Notes: a model not told the origin generated them from the letters alone. Positions 52,939-64,000 are shown, numbered from the stretch's first letter. The stretch: 64,000 nt of DNA from Pseudomonas anatoliensis (GCF_017976235.1 NZ_JACVHC010000002.1:434001-498000), one strand, 5' to 3'. A program made the numbers and translations.

Positions 52939-53703
52939 ATGTACAAACTTGAAGTCCAAGACCTGCATAAACGCTATGGCAGTCACGAAGTGCTCAAGGG
53001 TGTTTCCCTGAAAGCGGCAGCCGGCGATGTGATCAGCATCATCGGCTCCAGTGGCTCCGGCAAAAGTACTTTCCTGCGCTGCATCAACCTGCTCGAGCAG
53101 CCGCACGCGGGCAGGATTCTGCTCAACAACGAAGAGCTGAAACTGGTCGCCAACAAGGATGGCGCGCTGAAAGCCGCTGATCCGAAACAGCTGCAACGCA
53201 TGCGTTCGCGCCTGTCGATGGTGTTCCAGCATTTCAACCTGTGGTCGCACATGACCGCGCTGGAAAACATCATGGAAGCGCCAGTGCATGTGCTCGGCGT
53301 CTCCAAGGCCGAAGCCCGCGAGAAAGCCGAGCACTACCTGAACAAGGTTGGCGTGGCGCATCGCAAAGACGCGTTCCCGGGACACATGTCCGGTGGCGAG
53401 CAGCAGCGTGTGGCGATTGCCCGTGCGCTGGCGATGGAACCGGAAGTGATGCTGTTCGACGAACCGACCTCGGCGCTCGACCCGGAACTGGTCGGCGACG
53501 TGTTGAAGGTAATGCAGGCGCTGGCTCAGGAAGGCCGCACCATGGTGGTGGTCACCCACGAAATGGGCTTCGCCCGTGAAGTGTCGAACCAGTTGGTGTT
53601 CCTGCACAAAGGTGTTGTCGAGGAGAGCGGTAACCCGCGCGAAGTGCTGGTCAATCCGCAATCGGAACGTTTGCAGCAATTCTTGTCGGGTAGCCTCAAG
53701 TAA
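52939..53703 (+). CDS. aotP: Arginine/ornithine ABC transporter ATPase AotP
   Basis: A 254-residue ABC ATPase: Walker A IIGSSGSGKSTFLRCINLLE (residues ~35-54), Q-loop MVFQHFNLWSHMTALENI, signature MSGGEQQRVAIARAL, Walker B VMLFDEPTSALDPELVGDVL and switch VVTHEMGFAREV. Matches the HisP/GlnQ type. The ATG at 52939 gives the usual length; the upstream GTG is less likely. Drives AotQM. Confidence 0.94.
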   Translation: MYKLEVQDLHKRYGSHEVLKGVSLKAAAGDVISIIGSSGSGKSTFLRCINLLEQPHAGRILLNNEELKLVANKDGALKAADPKQLQRMRSRLSMVFQHFNLWSHMTALENIMEAPVHVLGVSKAEAREKAEHYLNKVGVAHRKDAFPGHMSGGEQQRVAIARALAMEPEVMLFDEPTSALDPELVGDVLKVMQALAQEGRTMVVVTHEMGFAREVSNQLVFLHKGVVEESGNPREVLVNPQSERLQQFLSGSLK

Positions 53704-53767
53704 ACGGGTCTGCCGCTTTGCACTGAAATAGTGCATGCTCCGCAGCCTGAAGGCTGGCTACAATTCC

Positions 53768-53856
53768 TGTGGGAGCTGGCTTGCCAGCGATAGCGGTGGG
53801 CCAGTTGGCATATCTGGTGCAGATACACCGCCATCGCTGGCAAGCCAGCTCCCACA
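53768..53856. repeat. Third-family REP pair
   Basis: TGTGGGAGCTGGCTTGCCAG then CGAT, and its inverse ATCGCTGGCAAGCCAGCTCC then CACA, between aotP and argR. Same family as 21395. Confidence 0.88.
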
Positions 53857-53949
53857 ATGGATCTGCGCCGGTTTTGCGATTTACGTTCATTTACGGGCTA
53901 GCATTGGCCCATGCCTTCATCACCGTTGTTCGTTTCGGATCGCCCACCC

Positions 53950-54930
53950 ATGACTGCCCATCGAATTGGTTTCCTGATTTGGCCCAGCACTAAAGCGTTG
54001 ACGCTGGCGCTGGCGGAGGAGGCCTTGCGTGTTGCCCAGCGTGTGCATCCGGACGTGGTCTACGAACTGTCGTTCTTGCAGGCCGAGCCGCCGAGCGACG
54101 GCGCCTGGCAATTACCCGGCGAACCGTGGGCCGGCAAGCTGGAAAACTTCCAGAAACTGTTTCTGGTCGCCGACGAGCCGCCGACGACCCTGGCCCCGGC
54201 ACTCAGCAGTGCGCTCAAGCAACTGGTGCGTGCCGGTTGCGTGATTGGTGGTTTGTCCGCCGGTGTGTACCCGTTGGCGCAAATGGGTTTGCTCGACGGT
54301 TACCGCGCGGCGGTGCACTGGCGTTGGCAGGACGATTTTGCCGAGCGCTTTCCGAAGGTCATCGCTACCAGTCATCTGTTCGATTGGGATCGTGATCGCC
54401 TGACCGCGTGCGGCGGCATGTCCGTGCTCGATCTGCTGCTGGCATTGCTGGCCCGTGATCACGGTGCAGAGTTGGCCGGTGCCGTTTCGGAAGAACTGGT
54501 GGTCGAACGCATCCGCGAGGGCGGCGAGCGTCAGCGCATTCCGTTGCAGAATCGCCTCGGCTCCAGTCATCCAAAGCTCACGCAAGCCGTGTTGCTGATG
54601 GAAGCCAATATCGAAGAACCGCTGACCACCGACGAGATCGCCCAGCATGTGTGCGTGTCCCGTCGGCAACTCGAGCGGATCTTCAAGCAATACCTCAACC
54701 GTGTGCCGAGCCAGTACTACCTGGAACTGCGCCTGAACAAGGCCCGGCAAATGTTGATGCAGACCAGCAAGTCGATCATCCAGATCGGCCTGTCGTGTGG
54801 CTTCTCCTCGGGGCCGCACTTTTCCAGCGCCTACCGCAACTTCTTCGGTGCCACGCCGCGGGAAGATCGCAACCAGCGGCGCAGCAGCAGCCCGTTCGAA
54901 TTGTCGTCGGTGCCGTCAGAGCGCGGCTAA
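53950..54930 (+). CDS. argR: AraC-family arginine regulator ArgR
   Basis: A 326-residue regulator of the AraC group, not the E. coli ArgR type. The N-terminal part is amidotransferase-like (GFLIWPSTKALTLALAEEAL, GCVIGGLSAGVYPLAQMGLL) and the C-terminal two helix-turn-helices are in TTDEIAQHVCVSRRQLERIF and IQIGLSCGFSSGPHFSSAYR. In P. aeruginosa this protein activates aot and aru genes with arginine. An ATG at 53950 gives the MTAHRIGFL start. It is convergent, by 16 bases, with the giant LRR gene. Confidence 0.93.
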   Translation: MTAHRIGFLIWPSTKALTLALAEEALRVAQRVHPDVVYELSFLQAEPPSDGAWQLPGEPWAGKLENFQKLFLVADEPPTTLAPALSSALKQLVRAGCVIGGLSAGVYPLAQMGLLDGYRAAVHWRWQDDFAERFPKVIATSHLFDWDRDRLTACGGMSVLDLLLALLARDHGAELAGAVSEELVVERIREGGERQRIPLQNRLGSSHPKLTQAVLLMEANIEEPLTTDEIAQHVCVSRRQLERIFKQYLNRVPSQYYLELRLNKARQMLMQTSKSIIQIGLSCGFSSGPHFSSAYRNFFGATPREDRNQRRSSSPFELSSVPSERG

Positions 54931-54946
54931 CCGTCCTCAGCCTCAA

Positions 54947-57900
54947 TCATGCCGAGGGCTGCGAGGAGTCGATCGACATCGTCGACCCATCCGTTTCCGC
55001 GGAGGCGGATGACGATCCGGATGGCGGCGGAGCACGCTCTGCCAGTGCGACACTTCTTCTGAGTCGATAACTTTCCACGCGTTGCGCACTTTGCGCAGAT
55101 AGCGGGTTGCCGCTGAAATCGAACTCGGTGGTGCTGGCGTCCCAGAAGTTTTCGGGTATCTCGACAATGGCATTGTTGGAGAAGTTGACGTACTCCAGCC
55201 GCTGCACGGGGAGTGTTGGTGGCAACTCGCTGATGCCCGTGTTGCTCAGATCCAGCCAGTACAACTTCTCCAGCCTGCCAACATCGGGAGTGAGGCCAAG
55301 CGGGTTGTTTCTTAGAATCAGCGCGTTGAGATTGCTTTTCGTGGCCAGCGCCTCGACGCTGGCCGGGGTCAGTGTGATATTGCAGTCCCGAAGGCTCAGT
55401 GCTGTCAGTTTTTCCATGGACAGTACGGCGGCTGGAATGTCGTTGAGTTGATAACCTTGAATTGCCAGTTTTTCCGCGTCAGGAAAGAGATTCAGGAACT
55501 GGCCGATGCGCGACGGCACCCCAGAGCCGTTCGCCATGATGATGGTGCGTACATGCGCAAAGTCCGCCGTCGGTGTGGGCAGATCACTCGTCAAAGGCAC
55601 CTCTAACGTGAAGTCAAATTCGTCCTGCCCCTGCTCCGCGATACGGCGCCAGCAGTTTTCCAGGTTTTGCTTGAGAGACTGTCGGTTGACTTGTTCCTGT
55701 CGCAGGGCGTCCCCCGTCAGTGGACTGTGGCTGGACGGATCCAGCGGTGTCTCGTTGACCCAGGACTCAAGCTCTTGAGTCAGGGTGGCGAGCTCAGTGT
55801 TGCGACGCATCAGTTCGATACGGCCATCGGCCAGCGTGCCGGGCAGGCTGTAGACGAGCCCGCTGATTTGGCCGTCGGTCAACCTTGGGTAAAGCGTAAG
55901 GGCCAGTTCCCTGTCCATGGCTTCGACCGGCACGTTGAATGCGTAGCCATTGGTTTGGTAGCAGGTTTTGATCCGCTCCCGGGTAGCCGCAGAGACCGGG
56001 TTGTCATGCAAGTCGATACTCCAGCCGACGTCGTCGGGAAAGTTGAACAGATCATCGGGCAGTTCGCTGATGTTGTTCTCATTGAGCAATGCTTCCTCCA
56101 GATTGGGCAGGCTGGTGAGTCCCGGTGGTATTCGGTCGATCAAGGTTTTGGAGAGATCCAGGAACATCATTTCCGTCAGCGCCGAGACGTCTGGCACATC
56201 GACCAATGGATTGTTGTGCAGAACCAATGTCCTGAGTCGCGACAGTGAAGACAGCGCAGCCTGCCCATCGGCATCGAAAGTGATCCCGCAGTTGCGCAGC
56301 TTTAGCGATACGAGCGTGGGCATACGCCTTAAGGCCTGAGGTATTCGCCCCAAGGCAAAGTTATGCAGCTTCAATCTGTTCAGTCCACTGAAGCTGCGCA
56401 GAAATCCATCGGACATCTTGAGCGAGGGATTGCCCAGCAGTTTCAGTTGGGTGATGTGACTGAAATCAGCCGTCAAGCTCGGCAGGTCGCCGACAAAGTC
56501 GAGTCGCGTTTCCAATAGGTCGGGCGGCAGGTCGGTCGGGTCGACAAATCGGCTGCGCCATAGGCGTTTCAGTTTTGTGCCCAGATCCTTTCTGAGTGCC
56601 CGTTGTAGATCTCTTGCCTGAGTACTGTACAAACTCCCGGTGGACGGATTGCGCCTCGGTACGTTCCCGGTCCACAAGCGCAGGTCTCGCTTCAGGGTTG
56701 CCAGTTCCGCTTCCCAGTGCAGCAACTGCGCGCGGCCAGCCTCGAGAGTGCCCGGCAGTGAATAGATCATGTGGACGGCACCTTCGGTGCTCAGCGCCCG
56801 GAACATTTCCTGGGCTTTGGCGATGTCTGCCGCCTCCGGCAGCACGTTGAAATGGTTGGCGTCGCGGTAGTTGTCCTTGATTCGCTGGCGACTGGCTGCC
56901 GACAACGGATTGCGTGAGAGGTCGGTGCCCTTGCCAATATCAAAGTAAGCCTCAAGGAAAGTATCAGGCACATCGACTATCTGGTTGCCATCAAGCTTGA
57001 GGGTGCGCAGATTGGGATGATCAGCGACGCCGCTTGGCACGCTGGAAATCCCGGTGTCGGATAAGCGAACGTCGTTGAGATACGGCAGCGTTTCCAGATC
57101 GGGCGCCGTGCCCAGCGAGTTGAAGCGCAGGTCAAGCAGTTGAAGTTCGCCAAAGGATTCAAGCACGCTCTGACTGCCGGCTGTCATTGCCACGCCGCAG
57201 TTGTTCAAAGTCAACTCTTTGAGTTCCGGCAATCGTGAGAGGTTGTCCGGCACGCGACCCAGTGCGAAATCGCGCATCTTCAAAATTTGTGCATGAGGGA
57301 ACAGGTCCAGGAATTCGCCGAGGTCTCTGATGGTCGCGTTGCCGGTGAAATCAAGCGTAAGCACGTGACTGAAGTCGGCCGTCAGATTTGGCATGTCACC
57401 TGAGAAACCCAGATTCGCTTCGAAGATATCGTTGCGCATGCCGGTGTCCGATCGGCTTTCCCATAATCGCAGCACCTGCTCGCGAAATTCCGATCGTGCC
57501 CGGTAGTCGTCGTAGAGCTCGAGGGGTGTTCGCTGTACGCCCGTCACCGGGTGAGTCGCCGAGCTCTGGGTGGTCCACGCAGAGAGCTCCGACCTCAGGG
57601 TCTCCCGCTCTGCTCTCCAGTGCCGTAACTGATTTCGGCCCTGCGCCAAGGTACCGGGCAGGCCGTAAATCATATCGCTCGCGCCTTGCTCATCGAGCGC
57701 TGGAAACAGTTGCCTGGCCAGTTCTATATCGAATGGATCCGCCGGTACTTCAAAGTCGTGACTGGTCTCGCGGAAGTAGGTTTTTATCCGGTTGCGCGAT
57801 TCGATGGACAGTGGGTTTGCGGCGAAGTCGAACCCGCGAGTACGGCCCTGTGGTAACTCGAACATCGCCTCTGGCAGCTCAGTGATCAAGTTGTCGCGCA

Positions 57901-60900
57901 GCGTCGCCTTGTGCAGTTCTGGAAGGTCGAGAAATCCTGGCGGCACCTGGCTGATGTAGGTCGAGGACAAATCCAGAGTCTTGAGAGTGGGCAGCAGTTT
58001 CAGATCGAACAGGTAACCTATGGGATTGCCGCTCAAATCGAGCACCTCGATCTGGTTCATGGTGAGCAGTGCCGCCTCATTTTCAGGCGTCAGTACGAGG
58101 TCGCAATTTTTCAGCTCCAGCGTGGTGAGGCCTGACAGGTCGAGGCTGGGCAGGTCACTCGGTTCCAGATCGAAGGAGCGCAGTTCAAGAATTCTCAGAT
58201 TGGGGAACCGCTGCAGGAATGGTGAGATCGCCGTGATGTTTTTGTTGCCGTTGAGCGTTAGGCGGGTGACATGACCGAAGTCCGCGCTGAGCACCGGCAT
58301 GTCCCCCATGAACTCAAGGTTTGCTACCAGATGATTGTTTCTGGCGTTGAAATTGCCAGGCAACCGGCTGCGCCAGAAGCTTTCCATTTTTTCGGCAAAT
58401 TCCTCCCTTGCCAGTAGCTCGCTTACCTGCTCGTTGAAACTCAACGTGCGGTCGCTGCCGGGGGAGCGCTCGGGAATCCGGTTTTTCCATTGCGCGAGCT
58501 CGCCGCGCAGCACCGTGACTTCGGCTTGCCATTCGCTCAGTCGGGTTCGCCCCTCAGCCAGGGATCCTGGTAATTCATAGAGCAGATGGTTGGCTTGATC
58601 TTCGGTCAGAGCGGGAAAGAGCTCCGTCATGCGCTGGAGGTCAGCTTGCTCGATCATCACCCCGAAGTTTTGCCGTGTCCGGTTGTAGACGGTCTTCACT
58701 GCCTCCCGGCTTACGGCCGAGAGCGGGTTGCCGGCAAAGCTGAATTCCCCGGTGACCGGGTCGGATGACGACAGCAGTTCCAGGGGGATTTCCGTGATCT
58801 GGTTGCCGTCAAATTTACCGGCAAAAAGACTCGGATGGCTGACAAGACCGGACGGCGCTGCGCTGATGTCGGTGTTGTCGAGGTTAAGGAAGTGCAATGA
58901 AGGCAGACCCTGAATGTCAGGTGCTATGCCCAATGGGTTGCCTTGCAGGTCGAGCACCGCAAGGTGTGACATGGCGGGGAAGCGGGGGGCGTCTGCACCG
59001 GAGAGGCTTATGCCGCAATTGCGCAACGTCAGATGTTGTAGCTGTGGCATGGCACTCAAGGATTGTGGCAGTCGGGGCATGTTCAGATCATGCAAGTCCA
59101 GGGAGCGCAGGGAGGGGAAATTCTGCAAAAATCGGTCAACGCCGAGAGTGCCTGGGCTGCCTTGTAAGGAAAGCAGGGTGACATGGCTGAAGTCGGCATC
59201 CAGTGTGGGCAGTTCGCCGATCAGCGGCTCTGTAATCTGCAACATGTTGCCGCCGGCGCTTCCTTCCCGGCGCCAGCAACGCTCGACGGCTTTTTTGAAC
59301 AGGGCGCGGTTCTGCAGCAGGGCCCGCTGCTGGGTGTATGTCAGCGGTGGATCGGTAGCCGGAATCTCATTCAACAATGCGTCTCTCCAGAGTCGCAAGC
59401 CATCCCTGAGTTGAGTGAATTCCGTGCGCAAACGCGCCAGTTCGTTGCTCAGGCCTGCCGGTTCATGCTGGAACCGGGCTGCGAATACCCGCGCTTCTTC
59501 GGCGGTAAAGGCCGGATATATTGCCCGCACCCTTGCCACATCAGCCGCGATGCCAGTCGGCTCATAAGACGGATAATCCCCTAAAACGCCCACGGCTCCA
59601 CGCTGACCGTCACGCCCCAAAAGGCGCAACGTGTCCAGGGGCGGTTCCGGGATCGGCTCCGGGAAAATCGCCAGACGCAGCTCGCTTCGTTCCATCGGTC
59701 GCTCGCGGATTGTCGCTTTGAGCCTGTCGCCCTGGCCAATCTGAATGTTCAGGTTTTGCCGCTCGCTGTCGGGCAGGGCGTACAGAATGCTCGAATAAAA
59801 ATCAGTGGCCGAGTGCAGCTCCTGACCTAGATCGTCGAAAGGCTGGTACGTCCCATCGGTTTGCCGCACCAGAACCTTCAGAAAGGACGCATCCCCGTTT
59901 CCTGTGCTGTCGAGCAATCGTCCTTTGTAATGCCCGTCACGAATCTCCAGCCGCACGTCGCCACTCCAGCCGGGGACTCGTTTGAGACTGTGCAGCGCCA
60001 AGGTGTCAGCATCCGGATTGTTCACCGAGTCCAGTTCCAGCCCTTCAAAGGCGCGGGTGACACGCAGCTCTTGATTGGCCAGTTGCATGAGCGCCTGTTG
60101 GCGCGGGGGCAACTGCCCCTCGCTGATTTGCACAAGCTCGTCTCCGGTCGCGGTGTCGAGCAGTTCGCGGGTGACGCTGGCGGGTAAGCCCGAATCGTGT
60201 TGTGCGAGCAGGTTAGCCAGCGGATCGTCATTGCGCTGAAGGGCGTCGTAGCGGGATTCGAAGATTGAAGTTCGCTGCTGTGTGGCGATCTGTGCCAGCT
60301 GTCTTCTCAGCTTCTGGCTGCGCACATCCAGCGCCAGTGTCGGGCTGGCGAACGACTCACCGAGCAAATCCTTGACTTGCTGTTCGTCGAGGACGGAGAG
60401 CAGGGTCTTGAGCAGGTCGCCGTCCTTGAGGCTGTCTTGGCGAATGGTTGTCAGCGGCAGGCTCTCATCGCTGGACGACTGCCAGACGAGTTCGCCCTCA
60501 GGGTCGAGCAGGCGTAAGCGCTGGCCCTTCGGCCAACGTCCATGTTCGGCCAACAGTTGCAGCTGCAGAACAGGATCAGCGCGCAAATACGCCTCGGGCA
60601 ATTCGCTGTGTAAATCATCGGAAAAGCGTTGCAGGTCCTGATCAATCTTGAAGCGCTGGATGCTGTCCGACAGCGGCGGGGGGATCGTTTCCTGATCGAC
60701 GTGCATGGTGCGCAGGACTTCTTCGTCGAGGCCGCTGACCTGCAGGATCGTTTCACGCTGCGCCGCAGAAAATGATTCGACCGAGTGGCCGATCCGCCGC
60801 AGGGCTGTCGGCCTGTCCCACTCCTGCGGCTGTTCGATTTCGCTGTGCCAGGCACCTTCGCCGTTGTGGCGCACCTTGGGTTGATAGGCTTCAGGCCGGG

Positions 60901-62716
60901 TAGGATGGGCAATCCGGTATTCACCGGCATCAGCTGTTTCGCTCACGGCAAAATGCGCGTCATCAAGGGGCAGCATGTGCCGGCCCTCGTGTGCGTGCAA
61001 GCCCAGTTCATTCGGTGCGGAATTTGCGGCGGGCGAGGCTGTGTGCTCGTACCGGGTCAGGTCCGGTTCCCAGTATTTGGTCTTGCCGCTGGGCATTTCG
61101 ACAGGCTTGAAGCGGTCGATGAATTCGACGATTTCCTTGGGCAGGATGTTGCGAAACTCGGCCGCGCCAATCGCCCCGCCGATGGCAAATGTGCCCAGCT
61201 GAATCAGTGATTCGAGTGTGCCCATCAGGTAGGTGAACGCTTCGGTGGTTCGCCCTTGCGCCCAGGCAAGGATGCCCTCGAACACTTCGTCGAGCATTTG
61301 ATACGCCATGTAGGCCATCATCAACTCGCCCAGGCCGGGTACAAACGGCGCGACGATGAACGCGACGGTCTGCAGGATCGTCGAGACAATATTGACGACC
61401 GAATCCCAGAACGCCCAGCGTGCTTTCTGGTCGACCAAGGCGGTCGGCACGGCGATGGCCGCGGCATCATTGAGGATCTTGTTCAGCTTGCTCTGGTAGA
61501 GGTGTTGCCACAGTGGTGCGTTGATCGGCGTAACGGACAGTTGCAGTTTGGGCCGTTCGCGTGGGGAATCTCGCCATGGTGGTTCGCTGCTGCCGGCCAC
61601 CGGTGCGTGCCACTTTACCTCGCTCAGTCGACTGTTAAGCGTGGCGAAAAAAATACCGTGCTGCTCAAGGTTGACGAACCGGCTGAAGAATTTTTGATAA
61701 TCACGGGAACGCAGTTGACGGGTGAGCTCGATGAGCATCTCTATGGTCGAGGCATACTCCTTGATCGGGTGCTCGGTGTCATCCGGCACATAGGCGACCA
61801 GTCCTGCCGACGTCCGTGATTCCAGCAGGTCGGGAGCAAAAACGACAATGCCGGTCAGGGGCATTTCCAGCATCGTCATGTCGTAGCATTTCAGTCCTTG
61901 CCGATCAGGTTGTGTGTCCGGCGTTTCTTCGAGCAGGCCGCCGATCTCCAGGAAGTAGTCCTCGCTGATGTCACCGCTCATTCGTGCCCATTGCAGGGCG
62001 GCTTTCATCGCGGCTTTCTGGCTCTGGTCGATTTTCAGTCGCAGCACTGCTGCGCCGACGGGATTGGTGTTACCGAAACTCTCGCGCAGATAGGTCTGGT
62101 ATTTGGCGCCTATATCCAGCTCCCGGCACAGCTTGGTAAACGCCGCGATGCTCAGCTTGGCGTTAAGCGACGGCAAGGTATCGAACTGTCCTCTGGCATC
62201 GGGTTGGGTGATGAAGGTCGACTCGGGGTCATAGGCGGTGTCTTCGGTTTCCGCTTCCTCGAAGTTGTGCAACGCCGCCTCAAGTAACGAGACCGTCCAG
62301 GCGCGGGCACCAGTCTTGATCGCAAACCATGGGGTTTTCGCGGGAATGTAAAGCCGCACGAAGGTTGTCCTGAGGTTCAGCTCCAGGTCGAATTTCTCTT
62401 TCAGCGCTGCCCCCAGCAACGGTTCGGCGAAGGCGCTGGCATCCTGCAGCTGCTCCAGGCGTTTCTCGACATCGTTTTGCGCGGTCCAGTGCGCAGCGTT
62501 CAAGGTCATGAGAGCCCGATGCTTGTCGTCCGTGGCCGTTTGCAGTTTGGGCGGCAGGAAGGGGGCCTGGCGCCCGAAGGCCTCGCGCTTGGCGGCAGAC
62601 GCATTGCCGAGCCAGTCGGGGATGGCGGCTTTGAGCGGCAGATAATGGTTATCGGGGTGTTCGCGTTGGGGCGATTCGAGAGGATGCGCGGTTCGCCGTT
62701 CTGTGACTGGGTGCAT
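54947..62716 (-). CDS. Giant leucine-rich-repeat protein with dermonecrotic-toxin-like N-terminus
   Basis: 2,589 residues. Residues 1-~1050 resemble the DUF6543 (dermonecrotic toxin-like) region of Pseudomonas LRR effectors and include hydrophobic stretches near 438-465 and 505-520 (QLGTFAIGGAIGAAEF). From ~1066 to the end come five modules of ~303 residues, starting at ~1066, 1365, 1669, 1971 and 2275. Each has a helical part (LFPALTEDQ...LPGSLAEGR...W...F.RS) and then five to six LRRs (LxxLxLxxCxI, LDLxxNPLG) closed by NPLSxxSRxRIK. The tail is Ser-rich (PPPSGSSSASAETDGSTMSI). No C-terminal NEL ubiquitin-ligase domain is seen. It lies between argR and aruC. Confidence 0.85.
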   Translation of the reverse strand: MHPVTERRTAHPLESPQREHPDNHYLPLKAAIPDWLGNASAAKREAFGRQAPFLPPKLQTATDDKHRALMTLNAAHWTAQNDVEKRLEQLQDASAFAEPLLGAALKEKFDLELNLRTTFVRLYIPAKTPWFAIKTGARAWTVSLLEAALHNFEEAETEDTAYDPESTFITQPDARGQFDTLPSLNAKLSIAAFTKLCRELDIGAKYQTYLRESFGNTNPVGAAVLRLKIDQSQKAAMKAALQWARMSGDISEDYFLEIGGLLEETPDTQPDRQGLKCYDMTMLEMPLTGIVVFAPDLLESRTSAGLVAYVPDDTEHPIKEYASTIEMLIELTRQLRSRDYQKFFSRFVNLEQHGIFFATLNSRLSEVKWHAPVAGSSEPPWRDSPRERPKLQLSVTPINAPLWQHLYQSKLNKILNDAAAIAVPTALVDQKARWAFWDSVVNIVSTILQTVAFIVAPFVPGLGELMMAYMAYQMLDEVFEGILAWAQGRTTEAFTYLMGTLESLIQLGTFAIGGAIGAAEFRNILPKEIVEFIDRFKPVEMPSGKTKYWEPDLTRYEHTASPAANSAPNELGLHAHEGRHMLPLDDAHFAVSETADAGEYRIAHPTRPEAYQPKVRHNGEGAWHSEIEQPQEWDRPTALRRIGHSVESFSAAQRETILQVSGLDEEVLRTMHVDQETIPPPLSDSIQRFKIDQDLQRFSDDLHSELPEAYLRADPVLQLQLLAEHGRWPKGQRLRLLDPEGELVWQSSSDESLPLTTIRQDSLKDGDLLKTLLSVLDEQQVKDLLGESFASPTLALDVRSQKLRRQLAQIATQQRTSIFESRYDALQRNDDPLANLLAQHDSGLPASVTRELLDTATGDELVQISEGQLPPRQQALMQLANQELRVTRAFEGLELDSVNNPDADTLALHSLKRVPGWSGDVRLEIRDGHYKGRLLDSTGNGDASFLKVLVRQTDGTYQPFDDLGQELHSATDFYSSILYALPDSERQNLNIQIGQGDRLKATIRERPMERSELRLAIFPEPIPEPPLDTLRLLGRDGQRGAVGVLGDYPSYEPTGIAADVARVRAIYPAFTAEEARVFAARFQHEPAGLSNELARLRTEFTQLRDGLRLWRDALLNEIPATDPPLTYTQQRALLQNRALFKKAVERCWRREGSAGGNMLQITEPLIGELPTLDADFSHVTLLSLQGSPGTLGVDRFLQNFPSLRSLDLHDLNMPRLPQSLSAMPQLQHLTLRNCGISLSGADAPRFPAMSHLAVLDLQGNPLGIAPDIQGLPSLHFLNLDNTDISAAPSGLVSHPSLFAGKFDGNQITEIPLELLSSSDPVTGEFSFAGNPLSAVSREAVKTVYNRTRQNFGVMIEQADLQRMTELFPALTEDQANHLLYELPGSLAEGRTRLSEWQAEVTVLRGELAQWKNRIPERSPGSDRTLSFNEQVSELLAREEFAEKMESFWRSRLPGNFNARNNHLVANLEFMGDMPVLSADFGHVTRLTLNGNKNITAISPFLQRFPNLRILELRSFDLEPSDLPSLDLSGLTTLELKNCDLVLTPENEAALLTMNQIEVLDLSGNPIGYLFDLKLLPTLKTLDLSSTYISQVPPGFLDLPELHKATLRDNLITELPEAMFELPQGRTRGFDFAANPLSIESRNRIKTYFRETSHDFEVPADPFDIELARQLFPALDEQGASDMIYGLPGTLAQGRNQLRHWRAERETLRSELSAWTTQSSATHPVTGVQRTPLELYDDYRARSEFREQVLRLWESRSDTGMRNDIFEANLGFSGDMPNLTADFSHVLTLDFTGNATIRDLGEFLDLFPHAQILKMRDFALGRVPDNLSRLPELKELTLNNCGVAMTAGSQSVLESFGELQLLDLRFNSLGTAPDLETLPYLNDVRLSDTGISSVPSGVADHPNLRTLKLDGNQIVDVPDTFLEAYFDIGKGTDLSRNPLSAASRQRIKDNYRDANHFNVLPEAADIAKAQEMFRALSTEGAVHMIYSLPGTLEAGRAQLLHWEAELATLKRDLRLWTGNVPRRNPSTGSLYSTQARDLQRALRKDLGTKLKRLWRSRFVDPTDLPPDLLETRLDFVGDLPSLTADFSHITQLKLLGNPSLKMSDGFLRSFSGLNRLKLHNFALGRIPQALRRMPTLVSLKLRNCGITFDADGQAALSSLSRLRTLVLHNNPLVDVPDVSALTEMMFLDLSKTLIDRIPPGLTSLPNLEEALLNENNISELPDDLFNFPDDVGWSIDLHDNPVSAATRERIKTCYQTNGYAFNVPVEAMDRELALTLYPRLTDGQISGLVYSLPGTLADGRIELMRRNTELATLTQELESWVNETPLDPSSHSPLTGDALRQEQVNRQSLKQNLENCWRRIAEQGQDEFDFTLEVPLTSDLPTPTADFAHVRTIIMANGSGVPSRIGQFLNLFPDAEKLAIQGYQLNDIPAAVLSMEKLTALSLRDCNITLTPASVEALATKSNLNALILRNNPLGLTPDVGRLEKLYWLDLSNTGISELPPTLPVQRLEYVNFSNNAIVEIPENFWDASTTEFDFSGNPLSAQSAQRVESYRLRRSVALAERAPPPSGSSSASAETDGSTMSIDSSQPSA

Positions 62717-64000
<1,284 letters not shown>

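Noticed and set aside
51820..53736. 638-residue frame opposite aotO and aotP
   Set aside because: It lies antisense to two genes with complete family motifs; long antisense frames are a by-product of GC-rich codon use here. Its protein has no recognisable domain.

Overview
The window looks like a chromosomal segment of a fluorescens-group Pseudomonas. The evidence is GC-rich codon use, the aotJQMOP-argR / aruC arginine locus, DUF2025 and DUF2790 proteins (families I know mainly from Pseudomonas), and many copies of REP-type intergenic palindromes with Pseudomonas-like sequences.

Layout. 1-2,996: gluconate module (gntR partial, gntK, gntP-family permease), with three copies of a TAGCGCTGTC operator-like site and a 365-bp tandem duplication at its 3' end. 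3,174-32,087: mostly ordinary accessory metabolism and regulation: alaC, a LysE exporter, GNATs, a PPOX-fold protein, an ECF42-type sigma factor with its YCII/DGPF partner, a PACE efflux protein with a divergent LysR regulator, an SDR with a LysR regulator, PiT and CorA/ZntB transporters, two chemoreceptors, GlpQ, a TetR/MBL-hydrolase pair, AraC and TSUP genes and several hypotheticals. 32,091-33,862: a putative zinc-binding hypothetical and a Bro-N (phage antirepressor-like) gene whose upstream region is full of competing inverted repeats.

34,252-44,299 is a visibly AT-richer island with a different codon style and no REP repeats. It carries vsr, then a tightly overlapping operon of a MutL/MORC-like GHKL ATPase, a Z1-domain helicase-like ATPase, a PD-(D/E)XK protein (DUF4420 type) and an AIPR protein, followed by a DNA cytosine-5 methyltransferase. 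I read it as one anti-phage restriction-like system: methylation marks self, Vsr repairs m5C deamination, and the ATPase/helicase/nuclease/AIPR set acts on unmodified DNA. Related combinations (MTase, MORC/MutL-type ATPase, Z1, REase-fold protein, Vsr) have been noted by comparative genomics, but I know of no settled mechanism.

44,396-64,000: core genes resume with nrdB, a DUF2790 protein, acsA, the arginine/ornithine ABC transporter operon aotJQMOP and its activator argR. A 2,589-residue leucine-rich-repeat protein with a dermonecrotic-toxin-like N-terminus lies between argR and aruC. It contains five copies of a ~303-residue module. The start of aruC closes the window, preceded by two sites that fit the ArgR half-site pattern.

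No rRNA, tRNA, CRISPR array or intact insertion sequence was recognised.
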